DNA from: Pseudomonadota bacterium
GTDB taxonomy: Bacteria > Pseudomonadota > Alphaproteobacteria > Rhizobiales > Hyphomicrobiaceae
Length of the DNA: 64,000 bases
Direction of reading: 5' to 3'
NCBI GenBank assembly: GCA_023423275.1
Contig: JAFAFW010000023.1
Location: forward strand, 1 to 64,000
The notes beneath the pieces were generated by a model. The model worked only from the letters and a program-made list of their open reading frames with translations, had not been told where the DNA came from and did not search any database. The first letter of the stretch is position 1; every line of letters begins with the position of its first letter. The position numbers were made by a program, and so were the translations under genes. This document shows, piece after piece, positions 1 through 8,760 of this stretch.

Positions 1-213
1 GACCTTACGCCCGGGTTCATGATCCAGCTTGCGCGCAAGGATCTGCTGTTGGCGCTTGAGACCGCGGACGATACGGGCGTCCCGATTAAGACAGGTCGCG
101 CGGCGCTCGACCTTTATGATCTTGCCACTGAACAGGGTTGGGGTGCCCGGGACTGGACGGCCATGCTTCGGGTCGTTGCCGATCGCGTGGCGAAGGCTCC
201 GAAAGCTTCTTGA
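1..213 (+). CDS. 3-hydroxyisobutyrate dehydrogenase-family protein, C-terminal fragment
   Basis: The open frame enters from the left edge and ends at 213, so only the last 70 residues are visible. The stretch DLTPGFMIQLARKDLLLAL, followed by a helix rich in Ala and Leu and a GWGARDW segment near the stop, matches the C-terminal helical domain of NAD(P)-dependent beta-hydroxyacid dehydrogenases, where the Lys-Asp of the RKD segment lies close to the active site. The first ATG in the window (19) is internal, not the start. The substrate cannot be told from this fragment. A DUF3604-type gene follows on the same strand after about 75 bases, so co-transcription is possible. Confidence 0.7.
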   Translation, partial: DLTPGFMIQLARKDLLLALETADDTGVPIKTGRAALDLYDLATEQGWGARDWTAMLRVVADRVAKAPKAS

Positions 214-288
214 TGACACCGGTCTGCCGCTGAATTTGGTCGCGGGTTGCTGCCGTCGAGGCCTGTATTCCGATTTAGGACGTTCGAA

Positions 289-2544
289 ATGCCATACTCC
301 CTCTATCGCGCGGATCTCATGGGGCATGCCGTGCTGACGCCGGCGGGCTCGTTTGAAGCGGGCTCCATGCAGAGTTTTACGCTCGTCTATACTGCGGGAA
401 CTTTCGGTGTCGACGATACCGGTTCGATCAAGATCGGCTTTCGCTTCGCGACGGACTTCGGGCCGGTTCAATTCACGGATCCGAAAGCTCCTGGCTATAC
501 GACCGTCGAAGCCTCGAATGGCGCGGTGCTCGATTGCAAATGGGAGTTCAAACGCAATATCCGGCCGTGGAGCCGCTCGCTGTATATCGGCGTCGTAAAG
601 CATTTCCTCGCGCCGGGCGATACGATCACGATCCGGTTCGGAGATCGCCGCTTTGGCTCACCGGGTATTCGGGTGCAAACATATTGCGAAAGCGAATTCG
701 AATTCCGCGTATTGGCCGATCCGATTGCCACATATGATTACATCGCATTGCCCGAAAATCCGAAAATCGCGATCGTCCCCGGACCGGGCGTCGCATGGAA
801 TGCGGTCCTGCCGACGCTGCGGCACGCTGGTGATATCTTCACACTGTCAATCAAGGCCGTCGATAAATGGGGCAATCCGTCGAATGCGACGGACGCCGTA
901 CTGCACCTGAGCAGTAGTCATCCGGTGAGCGGCCTGCCCGAAAGCGTCACGCTGGAAAGAGGGCAATTCGCCTGCAGCGTGGAAAGCCTCCGCGTTTCCG
1001 AACCTGGAGAGGTGGTTATTACCGTTCGCAACGATGCGGGGGAAATCCTGTGCCGCAGTAATCCGCTGCGTATTTTGCCAGGCAGCACGTATCGGCACTA
1101 TTGGGCTGATATTCACGGCCAATCGAACGAGACGCTGGGCACCAATTCGGCAAAGGAATACTTCGAATTCGGGCGCGATAAGGCATTTTTGGATATCATG
1201 AGCCATCAGGGCAATGATTTCCAGATCACCAAGGCGTTCTGGGAAGAGCTCAATACACTGACGAAATCGTTCGATGCGCCGGGCGAGTTTGTCTGCTTTC
1301 CCGGTTATGAATGGTCGGCGAATACGGCGGTCGGCGGTGATCGCAACGTGTTCTATCGGCGGGAGGGCGAAACCATTCACCGTTCCTCGCACGCACAGAT
1401 CGAGACATCGGCCGACATGCGGGATGAGCCTGCGGATGCCCACGACGCCAAGCTGCTGTTTCAAAAGCTGCGCGGCAAGGACTGCGTTGTGATGGCTCAC
1501 GTCGGAGGGCGCTACGCCGACATCAAGTTCGCTCACGACCCGATGGAAACTGCAGTGGAGGTGCATTCGGCGTGGGGAACGTTCGAATGGATTGTCCGGG
1601 ATGCGCTCGAAAAAGGTTACCGCGTGGGCATCGTGGGAAATTCCGACGGTCACAAGGGCCGGCCCGGCGCGTGTTACCCAGGGGCGTCATTCTTTGGAAG
1701 CCACGGGGGACTGACCTGCTATCTCGCCGACCGTCTTGATCGTGACGCGGTCTTCGAGGCGATGCGCCGTCGGCGGCACTACGCCACGACCGGCAATCGT
1801 CCGTTCATCAGTGTGGCAGCGGCCGTTAGCGAGGGAGCGGACGTGTTCGAACGCGATCCCGCGCACGGCCCGAGCCAGCATGAGCGTTCTCATGTCCTGC
1901 TGATGGGCGATATCGCCCGTGTCCGCCAAGGGGAGATCGAGCTCGAGATTGATGTCGTCGGCTCGGCACCGATCGAGAGGCTGGATATCTATGATGGTGT
2001 CGACCTGCTTGAGACGGTGCGTCCTTATGAGTTGAGCGAACACGGATCGCGTGTGCGCGTGACCTATGAGGGCGCGGAATATCGTGGCCGTGCGCGAACG
2101 ACTGTTTGGGATGGCCGGTTGCTCATCGCCGGCAATGCGATCGAAAAGGCTGCGATGATCAACAATTGGAACCTCGATCGCGGCATCCAGACGTGTGACC
2201 CGGATGCGCTCACCTGGAAAGCCGTAACGACGGGTAATTACGGCGCGATCGATGTGTGGCTCGCGACGGGGTCGCAGGGCAGCATCTCATTTGAAACCGC
2301 TCACGTCTCGGGAAATGTCGCCATAGGCGATCTTGCCGCGGAACCTGTGAGGTTCGATGCCGGTGGCCTGGACCGCAACATCCAGCTCCAGAAACTGCCT
2401 CCGAAGATGACGGAGACCCGTGTGAATCTGAGTCGGCGCGTGCCGGTTCAATCGACGGGGGATACACGTCTCTTCATTCGCATCCAGCAGGAAGACGGGC
2501 ATCGGGCGTGGACGAGCCCCATCTATCTGTTCCGCGACACCTAA
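289..2544 (+). CDS. DUF3604 / PHP-like metal-dependent hydrolase family protein
   Basis: 751 residues from the ATG at 289, chosen because TTAGGA lies 8 bases upstream; a TTG at 247 would add 14 residues. The N-terminal third is beta-rich without obvious catalytic residues. From about residue 270 the protein carries PHP-like metal-site motifs: WADIHGQ (about 273-278), DIMSHQGND (about 302), GYEWS (about 340), MAHVGG (about 403) and GNSDGHKGRPG (about 451). This layout is that of the DUF3604 family, thought to be PHP-related hydrolases of largely unknown substrate. No signal peptide is evident, so it is probably cytoplasmic. It stands between a dehydrogenase tail and a polyamine-type ABC operon. 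The family call is fairly sure; the reaction is unknown. Confidence 0.7.
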   Translation: MPYSLYRADLMGHAVLTPAGSFEAGSMQSFTLVYTAGTFGVDDTGSIKIGFRFATDFGPVQFTDPKAPGYTTVEASNGAVLDCKWEFKRNIRPWSRSLYIGVVKHFLAPGDTITIRFGDRRFGSPGIRVQTYCESEFEFRVLADPIATYDYIALPENPKIAIVPGPGVAWNAVLPTLRHAGDIFTLSIKAVDKWGNPSNATDAVLHLSSSHPVSGLPESVTLERGQFACSVESLRVSEPGEVVITVRNDAGEILCRSNPLRILPGSTYRHYWADIHGQSNETLGTNSAKEYFEFGRDKAFLDIMSHQGNDFQITKAFWEELNTLTKSFDAPGEFVCFPGYEWSANTAVGGDRNVFYRREGETIHRSSHAQIETSADMRDEPADAHDAKLLFQKLRGKDCVVMAHVGGRYADIKFAHDPMETAVEVHSAWGTFEWIVRDALEKGYRVGIVGNSDGHKGRPGACYPGASFFGSHGGLTCYLADRLDRDAVFEAMRRRRHYATTGNRPFISVAAAVSEGADVFERDPAHGPSQHERSHVLLMGDIARVRQGEIELEIDVVGSAPIERLDIYDGVDLLETVRPYELSEHGSRVRVTYEGAEYRGRARTTVWDGRLLIAGNAIEKAAMINNWNLDRGIQTCDPDALTWKAVTTGNYGAIDVWLATGSQGSISFETAHVSGNVAIGDLAAEPVRFDAGGLDRNIQLQKLPPKMTETRVNLSRRVPVQSTGDTRLFIRIQQEDGHRAWTSPIYLFRDT

Positions 2545-3150
2545 GTCGTTCTTGGTGAGCTACGGCTTTCCAGCAATCGCTATTGTTCGCCCGTGCCCGC
2601 CTCGGAACCGTCGCGGATCGGGAGATTGTTGCCTAACCGGTCGTCCGACGAGGCCAGTCTGCAAAACGCCAAGCACGAGGCCGAACGACAATTTGCCATT
2701 CGTGCTCCAGCAGAGAGGGACGTCCCGAAGACGACTCCCGACGGCGTGAACGTCTCCGGTCGTATAAGCCGGATCGGCATCGTCGTGGACTCAGGTGAAC
2801 ATTATTCGCCAAAAGCGAACGTCCGCGCACGGGTGATAAGTACGGCGATGAAAACAACCCCGAACAGGCTCGCGGCGCTTCTGTTCGGGTTGGGGCTTTA
2901 AGGATCGCAAATTTGGGAGTAGCTGTGTTCACGACTGTGCGCCAGCACTGCCCAACGCGGGCCGGACCGTAACCTTCCTCCTGCGATGTGCGTGGTCCGC
3001 AACGATGCGGATGCGGGCGTATGCTCGGGGCGCCGATCCGCGACGTCCTCTCTCTGCCGTCGGTTGCCGGGCGCGGCCATAAGCCTTGACGCACACAAGG
3101 TGTCAGGTACGCTGACCGACAACAAACGATTACAACTGGAGGGTTGTGTA
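2545..3150. other. Intergenic stretch of about 600 bases without a convincing gene
   Basis: Short open frames exist on both strands (for example 2593-2901) but their translations are low in hydrophobic core residues and resemble no family I know. The interval holds a 10-base palindrome GGGACGTCCC at 2717-2726 and an inverted repeat CCCGAACAG / CTGTTCGGG (2859-2867 and 2881-2889, 13-base loop) without a following T run. The end of the interval carries the GGAGGG ribosome binding site of the next gene. It presumably holds the promoter of the ABC operon. Confidence 0.5.
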
Positions 3151-4215
3151 ATGTGGACGAGACGTAATGTCATGAAGGCGGGTGCTGCCGCAGCCGCCGC
3201 GACGCTGCCTGGAATTTCTTCCGGAGCTTTCGCACAAGCCAAGCCCGAATCGATCACCCTGATGACATGGGGCGGATTGTGGGGCGACGGCGTTGCCGGA
3301 ACCGTCGACGTTACCTTTGCCAAGAAGTTCGGTGTCAAGGTCGTGCAGGATCGCGGCGCCCCGGCGGAGCGCATCACCAAGATCAAGGTAAACGTCAACA
3401 ACCAGATCTTCGATCTGATCCAGCTCGTCGACGGCATGATTCCGCTTGCTGTCGCGCAAGGCGCTGTCGAACCCCTGAACAAGAATTCGCCGAACTATAC
3501 AAATCTCCCGGACATGCTTCCGAACCTCGTGGGCACGCACTTCCTCGGCAACAACTATTCAGCGCTCGGAATTTGTTACAACACCAAAGAGGTAAAGAAT
3601 CCCGTGACGTCCTGGGCCGATCTGTGGCGCCCGGAATTCAAGGGCCGAATTGTTATTCCCGACGTTTCGCATTCCATCGGCACGCACATCGTGGCGATCG
3701 GTGCCATTGCGGCGGGCAAGGATCCCAAGGACGCTGATGCCGGTTTCGAGATGTTGAAGAAGCTCATCGCCAATGAACCGATCATCGCCAAAGATACCGA
3801 TACGATCATGAGCGCCCTGTCGAGCGGCGAAGCCCTCGCCGGGATGCTCTACAAATCGCAGACCTACACGGTGCTCGATCGCAAGCAGGAGCCCGTCGCC
3901 TGGGCGTATCCGAAAGAAGGCGCGATTTCGGTCTCGTGGGGCACGGCGATCGCCAAGGGCACCAAGAATATGGACCTCGCCGAAAAGTATATGAATGAAT
4001 GCATCGCTGCCGAGAACCAGACCTGGTACGCGGAAAAATTCAACTATGCCGGTTCCAATAAGAAGATGACCGGCATGCTCAATCCACAGCTCAGAGAGCG
4101 CGTCGAACTCTCCGAAAAGGAGCTTGCGGATCTGATCATGCTCGACATGGCCAACATCAGCGAGACCCGTCCGGCATGGACCGATCGCTGGAACCGTACG
4201 GTTGCCGGCGGTTGA
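3151..4215 (+). CDS. ABC transporter substrate-binding protein, polyamine/iron type (family 1)
   Basis: 354 residues from the ATG at 3151, which has GGAGGG 7 bases upstream. A longer frame upstream (from 2986) lacks these marks. The N-terminus TRRNVMKAGAAAAAAT with AFAQA near residue 27 is a Tat-like export signal. The mature part has the SBP_bac_8 / PotD look: VDGMIPLAVAQGAVEPL, LGICYNTKEV, VTSWADLW and a C-terminal RWNRTVAGG. It should bind the solute in the periplasm and deliver it to the permeases at 6713 and 7621. The stop overlaps the extreme 5' end of the next frame, placing it first in a five-gene transporter operon. The ligand is not determined; putrescine/spermidine-like importers are the closest group. 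Confidence 0.85.
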   Translation: MWTRRNVMKAGAAAAAATLPGISSGAFAQAKPESITLMTWGGLWGDGVAGTVDVTFAKKFGVKVVQDRGAPAERITKIKVNVNNQIFDLIQLVDGMIPLAVAQGAVEPLNKNSPNYTNLPDMLPNLVGTHFLGNNYSALGICYNTKEVKNPVTSWADLWRPEFKGRIVIPDVSHSIGTHIVAIGAIAAGKDPKDADAGFEMLKKLIANEPIIAKDTDTIMSALSSGEALAGMLYKSQTYTVLDRKQEPVAWAYPKEGAISVSWGTAIAKGTKNMDLAEKYMNECIAAENQTWYAEKFNYAGSNKKMTGMLNPQLRERVELSEKELADLIMLDMANISETRPAWTDRWNRTVAGG

Positions 4216-4225
4216 GGCAGATCAG

Positions 4226-5668
4226 ATGAGGCAATTGCTGCCTTGGACAGCGGGGCGAGGGCGGTTTGACGGTATTGTAGCATTGCTGCGCGCCGCCCGA
4301 GCCGGCCAGGAGGTGACTTGGCATTCCGATGGACTGGCCATCGGCGAGCGCAGCGCTGCCTCCGCTGTGCTCCACAAGCTCGGACTGGAAACGGTGGCGA
4401 TTGCGGACGCGCAGCCCGAACCGTCACGTATCGTTCCCCCGCGCATCGTTCTTCTGTCAGGCCCCTCCTCGGGCTATCCCTATGCCGCCTACTATGCGCA
4501 TTGCCTCTGGTCCCTGGGGCTGAGTTTCACAGCCATGGACGCGCGCGGGGTTGCCGCCGGGGCGCTTCACCATGCGGACCTGCTTGTCATTCCCGGTGGC
4601 TTCTCGAGCTGGGGACTCGACAGGGCCGAGGATGCGCCGGGGGCCGACGATGAAGTGCGCCGTTTTCTCGACGCAGGCGGCGCGGTCATCGGATCTTGCG
4701 GTGGTGCCTTCTATCTTTCGTCGGGACGGCCGGGCTGGCAGGGCAGCACGGGCGTCAAGCCGACGTTCACGCATGAGTATCTGCTGACCGGAGCGGCGCT
4801 TCTCAACGTCCATCTCGACGACGAGCGTCTGGCGACCGGGCTTACCCCGGATGTGGAGATTCCTTATTATCATGGTCCGGTCTGGCCGCAGGCCGGCCAC
4901 AACGCACCGGGCCTCGCCACGTTTTCCGGGTTGGCCTGTCCGAGCCGCCTGTTCATCGACAATCCCCTGCAGGCCGAACGGTTCGAGCGCGATATGAATG
5001 GCCGGCCAGCGGTGCTGGCCCCAGAAGGCGCTCACCGCGCGGTACTGTTTTCGCCACATCCCGAGATGGGCGATCTGTTGCGAAAGTGGATCTCCCTTGA
5101 TGGCTACGTGCGCAAGTATCTGCCCATTCGCGGCCCGAAGGTGATGGAAGAGACGCTGCGCTTCTATTGCCCGGACGACTCGCAGGCGTTCCGTCTGGTG
5201 CTGAACGCCGTGGCGCGGCTGGACGGGTTCTCAGGCAAGCGGCAGCATTCAGAAACCGCCCGGACCGCAGATCCAGCGTCCGTGCGAGGAGCCGTCGAAC
5301 GTTTGCAGATGGTTATCGATACTGAGTTTGGTCATTTGATCACCGATCTCGCCGATCAGCGCGACGAGCCATGGAGCCAGCTTGTTCTGGGTGAGGCGGA
5401 GCGAATGCGCGGCGAAGCAGGAGCCATCTTCGCCCGGCTTGCGAAGTCACTCGATGCCGCTGCCGCGGAATCCGATCCGGAAACGGTGCGGGAAATCATC
5501 CGGCTATCCGGAGAGGCTTGCGAGGCTGCGCGGCGTCCGGCAGGCGCGCCGGTTATCGAGCGGCTTTCATTTCTGGAACTTCCGGTTCGGCTGAGTTCGG
5601 CCGCGGCCCGGCTCATCGAGGCCGACGCGGCCGTGCGAGCAGCGCACGTGGGGACAGCAGCAGTATGA
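4226..5668 (+). CDS. Class I glutamine-amidotransferase-like protein (BPL_N type) in ABC operon
   Basis: 480 residues from the ATG at 4226; a TTG at 4202 would overlap the previous stop and add 8 residues. Residues of about 72-310 form a Rossmann-like domain with LLSGPSSGYPYAAYYA, LLVIPGGFSSWGLD and the nucleophile-elbow-like VIGSCGGAFYLSSG, placing a probable nucleophilic Cys near residue 158. A later FSPHPEMGD supplies a possible His/Glu. This is the pattern of DJ-1/PfpI/BPL_N amidotransferase-like proteins. The C-terminal 150 residues are helical and match nothing I recognise. The stop TGA overlaps the ATG of the transporter ATPase (ATGA, 5665-5668), so it is made with the importer. It probably acts on the imported compound, for example by amide hydrolysis; that is inference. 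Confidence 0.65.
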   Translation: MRQLLPWTAGRGRFDGIVALLRAARAGQEVTWHSDGLAIGERSAASAVLHKLGLETVAIADAQPEPSRIVPPRIVLLSGPSSGYPYAAYYAHCLWSLGLSFTAMDARGVAAGALHHADLLVIPGGFSSWGLDRAEDAPGADDEVRRFLDAGGAVIGSCGGAFYLSSGRPGWQGSTGVKPTFTHEYLLTGAALLNVHLDDERLATGLTPDVEIPYYHGPVWPQAGHNAPGLATFSGLACPSRLFIDNPLQAERFERDMNGRPAVLAPEGAHRAVLFSPHPEMGDLLRKWISLDGYVRKYLPIRGPKVMEETLRFYCPDDSQAFRLVLNAVARLDGFSGKRQHSETARTADPASVRGAVERLQMVIDTEFGHLITDLADQRDEPWSQLVLGEAERMRGEAGAIFARLAKSLDAAAAESDPETVREIIRLSGEACEAARRPAGAPVIERLSFLELPVRLSSAAARLIEADAAVRAAHVGTAAV

Positions 5669-6738
5669 CGGGTGACGTACGGCTTGTGGCCGTAACCAAG
5701 CGCTATGGTGACGTCGTGGCGTTGCCGCGGCTCGATCTCGAGATTCCAAAGTCGAGTTTCTTTGCCCTTCTTGGACCGTCCGGCTGCGGCAAGACCACGA
5801 CTCTGCGGCTGATCGCAGGTTTTGAGATAGCCGATGCCGGAGAAGTCTGGATCAAGGGTGACAACGTCACCCACGTCCCGCCTCACCAACGCAACTTCGG
5901 CATGGTCTTCCAACAACTCGCCCTGTTTCCGCATCTCTCGGTGAACGACAATGTTGCTTTCGGTTTGCGCATGCGCCGGACGGAGCGCGCGGAGATCGGC
6001 AAGCGCGTCGCGCGGGCACTCGATCTCGTGAAGCTGTCAGGTTACGGCGATCGCTTCCCGCGGCAGCTTTCCGGCGGACAGCAACAGCGCGTGGCGCTGG
6101 CCCGCGCCATCGTATTCGAGCCATCCGTTCTGCTGCTCGACGAGCCGCTCGGCGCGCTCGACAAAATGCTGCGCGATGAAATGCAGGTCGAGTTGCGCGA
6201 ACTGCAGCGACGGCTCGGGATCACGACGGTGTTCGTCACGCACGATCAGGAAGAGGCGCTGACGATGTCCGACCACGTCGCCGTCATGCGCGATGGCGAG
6301 ATCGAACAGATGGGTGCTCCACGAGACATCTATGAAAGCCCGCGCACCAAGTTCGTTGCCGGATTTCTGGGGGCTAGCAATTTTCTCGATGGCGATCTGG
6401 TGGCGACGGAAGGATCGAAGATCGTTGTCGATCTCGGCGGCGCCCGGCTGACGCTGGATGGCAGCTCCAAGGTTGCTTCGCAAAGCGCGGCCAATTCACG
6501 ACTGACCCTGGCATTGCGCCCCGAGCGGATCGTCATCCTGCCGTCCGGATCGGGACGGCTGCAGGGGACGGTGACGGATGTCGTCTATCGCGGCGCCGAG
6601 ACCCACGTTTACGTCGATCGTGACGGCAGACCCCTCGTCGCCTACGTTCAGAATGCCTCGACGCGCGCCATGCTGCCGCGCAACGGGGAGCGGATCGGCC
6701 TTGATTTCGAGAATGAGAGCCTTGTCGTCGTCGGTTAA
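5665..6738 (+). CDS. ABC transporter ATP-binding protein, PotA-like
   Basis: 357 residues from the ATG at 5665, inside the ATGA overlap with the preceding gene. Walker A GPSGCGKTTT (about 37-46), signature LSGGQQQRVALARA (about 135-148), Walker B VLLLDEPLGALD (about 155-166) and switch His TVFVTHDQEEAL (about 189) are all present. The C-terminal 80 residues form a TOBE-type regulatory domain containing LALRPERIVILP, as in PotA and CysA. It energises uptake with the two permeases that follow. All catalytic residues look intact. Confidence 0.92.
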   Translation: MTGDVRLVAVTKRYGDVVALPRLDLEIPKSSFFALLGPSGCGKTTTLRLIAGFEIADAGEVWIKGDNVTHVPPHQRNFGMVFQQLALFPHLSVNDNVAFGLRMRRTERAEIGKRVARALDLVKLSGYGDRFPRQLSGGQQQRVALARAIVFEPSVLLLDEPLGALDKMLRDEMQVELRELQRRLGITTVFVTHDQEEALTMSDHVAVMRDGEIEQMGAPRDIYESPRTKFVAGFLGASNFLDGDLVATEGSKIVVDLGGARLTLDGSSKVASQSAANSRLTLALRPERIVILPSGSGRLQGTVTDVVYRGAETHVYVDRDGRPLVAYVQNASTRAMLPRNGERIGLDFENESLVVVG

Positions 6739-7624
6739 AGCGGTCCGAGCCACACCGGGGCCGGTGGCATTGACGTTGCGTTCCGCGACCGTTGCGTTGC
6801 TCGTGCCGCCGTTGGCGCTCGTCCTTTTCTTCTTTGTATTCCCACTTTCCTACCTGTTCTATGCCTCGTTTCTGGAGCCGTCGCAGTCGGAGCTGTTCGG
6901 TTCGCAATTGACGCTGTCCAACTATACCAATCTGCTATCCGACAGCTTCTATCACCTCATCATCATGCGGACCGTCCTGGTCTCCGCCGTCGTTGTCGGG
7001 CTCAGCATTCTGATCGGCTATCCGGCAGCATTGCTCGTCGCTCGCCTGACGCCGCGCGGGCGGCTGATGATGCTCATGCTGCTGATGTTGCCGCTGATGG
7101 TCTCGAACGTTGTGCGAGCCTATGGCTGGGTCGCCATTCTGGGCCGGCGCGGCATTGTCAACGGATCTCTGCACGAACTGGGGATGATCGAGCGGCCACT
7201 CTCCCTGCTTTACGGGATCGAGGCGATCGCCGTCGGCCTGCTGACGGTGCTGCTGCCTTACGTGATCATTTCCATCGCCAATACGTTGGTGCAGATCGAC
7301 AAGGTCTATGGCGAGGCGGCGCATTCTCTCGGAGCCAACCCGCTGCGCACGTTCATCCACGTCACGTGGCCGCTGTCGAGCCCCGGAGTCGCGGCCGGCC
7401 TGATGCTGTCGTTCTTCCTGATGCTGTCGGCTTATGTCACCATCGCCCTGCTTGGCGGGCCACGCTACAAGCTGCTGGTCAGTATGATCTATGACTCCGT
7501 CGTTTCCTTCCAATGGCCGAAGGCTGCTGCCATCGCCTTCATCCTGCTCGCGATCGCCCTCATCGGAGCCTTACTCATTCAACTCGTCCTGCGTCCGCAG
7601 CGCGTACGGGGGAAAGGCGCATGA
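6713..7624 (+). CDS. ABC transporter permease, PotB-like
   Basis: 303 residues if translation starts at the ATG at 6713, which overlaps the end of the ATPase gene by 26 bases; slightly later starts are possible. Six hydrophobic helices are visible, beginning with TVALLVPPLALVLFFFVF. The cytoplasmic EAA loop reads YGEAAHSLGANPLRTFIHVT, the site that docks to the ATPase. It is the first of the two membrane subunits of a polyamine-type importer, and the stop overlaps the next start (ATGA at 7621). Confidence 0.9.
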   Translation: MRALSSSVKAVRATPGPVALTLRSATVALLVPPLALVLFFFVFPLSYLFYASFLEPSQSELFGSQLTLSNYTNLLSDSFYHLIIMRTVLVSAVVVGLSILIGYPAALLVARLTPRGRLMMLMLLMLPLMVSNVVRAYGWVAILGRRGIVNGSLHELGMIERPLSLLYGIEAIAVGLLTVLLPYVIISIANTLVQIDKVYGEAAHSLGANPLRTFIHVTWPLSSPGVAAGLMLSFFLMLSAYVTIALLGGPRYKLLVSMIYDSVVSFQWPKAAAIAFILLAIALIGALLIQLVLRPQRVRGKGA

Positions 7625-8409
7625 TCCGCTCTTCTCCTATTCCGCTGCTGGCGATCACGGTTGCGCTTTGCCTGATCATCATGCCGATATTCGTGGTGGT
7701 CGGCGTGGCGTTCAGCTCGGGTGATTTTTTCCTGTTCCCGCCGCCGGGCTTCTCATTCCGCTGGTTTCGCGAGTTCTTCACCAACGATGCCCTGATGCAA
7801 GCCTTCAGGCTGAGCATCATGCTGGCGCTCACGGCCGCGACGTCCGCTACCGCTCTGGGCGTCATGGCCGCGCTTTATGTATCCCGGCGGAAGGGGGGGC
7901 TGGCAAACACGCTTCAGCTTCTGTTCATGGCTCCGCTGGTCTTTCCGACCATCATTCTCGGACTGGCGCTTCTGATCTATTTCAAAATGCTGGGTGTGGG
8001 TGTGCTCGCAGGTCTCTCCGTGGCGCACACGGTGGTCGTCATGCCATATGCCTTCCGATCCGCACTCGCGGCTCTGCAGAGCTTTGATCCCGTGCTCGAG
8101 GAGGCAGGCCAAAGTCTGGGCGCCAGCCCGCTGCGAACGTTCTTTCTCGTGACGCTGCCGAATATCTGGCCGGGTGTCCTGGCAGGATGGCTTTTCGGAT
8201 TCGTCGTATCGTTCGGAGAATTGAACACGTCCCTCTTTCTGACCGGCCCGGGCATGACCACGTTGCCCATCGAGATTTTCAGCCGGCTTCAGTTCGAGGG
8301 CAGTCAACTCGTGATCGCGGCGGCATCTGCCGTCCAGGTAGGACTGATCGTGCTGCTTGTGCTGGTTATCGAGCGCATGATCGGCATCGCTCGTATCGTA
8401 CAGCGATAG
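7621..8409 (+). CDS. ABC transporter permease, PotC-like
   Basis: 262 residues from the ATG at 7621 (ATGA overlap). Hydrophobic segments include LLAITVALCLIIMPIFVVV and LLFMAPLVFPTIILGLALL; the EAA loop is LEEAGQSLGASPLRTFFLVT. This is the second membrane subunit of the importer whose other parts are at 3151, 5665 and 6713. The operon ends here; the next gene is convergent. Confidence 0.9.
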   Translation: MIRSSPIPLLAITVALCLIIMPIFVVVGVAFSSGDFFLFPPPGFSFRWFREFFTNDALMQAFRLSIMLALTAATSATALGVMAALYVSRRKGGLANTLQLLFMAPLVFPTIILGLALLIYFKMLGVGVLAGLSVAHTVVVMPYAFRSALAALQSFDPVLEEAGQSLGASPLRTFFLVTLPNIWPGVLAGWLFGFVVSFGELNTSLFLTGPGMTTLPIEIFSRLQFEGSQLVIAAASAVQVGLIVLLVLVIERMIGIARIVQR

Positions 8410-8760
8410 ATGGCCGGTCCCGTGGATGGCAGAACCAACTCGTCGCATCATCGACGGCGATTCCAAAGCCGCAATCCGCGGCATACCCGCCCAGCGCCAC
8501 GTCATCGACGCTCTGGGTGACGACGCCTCGGCACGCTGAGCGTGCGCGCCCTGTATTCAGCCTCGATAGCGGCGGCGCGACAGTCGCGCGCTTGCCGGCG
8601 GACCTGCACCATGCAGAGTTCGATCGTTCCGAATGGATTGCGCCGTCGGCTGTCGTCACGGCGCAGTTCATGGTTCATCAGCAGTTCCGGGCGGAGAGGC
8701 ACTCCCCCGCCGCCTGACATTGCCCGGAACTCCGTCGCGTGCCGTCTTGTTCGTTGCGCT
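8410..8760. other. Convergent intergenic stretch, no supported gene
   Basis: About 350 bases between the stops of the permease operon and the TonB-dependent receptor. A 15-base near-perfect palindrome GCACGCTgAGCGTGC lies at 8531-8545, with no T run on either side. A minus-strand open frame through 8366-8671 runs antisense into the permease end and has no recognisable motif; it could be a gene remnant. Confidence 0.4.

Noticed and set aside
847..1653. 268-codon minus-strand open frame inside the DUF3604 gene
   Set aside because: The opposite strand has intact metal-site motifs; this frame has none.
2717..2726. Palindrome GGGACGTCCC
   Set aside because: A 10-base GC palindrome is expected by chance several times in a 64 kb GC-rich window, and no promoter is evident beside it.
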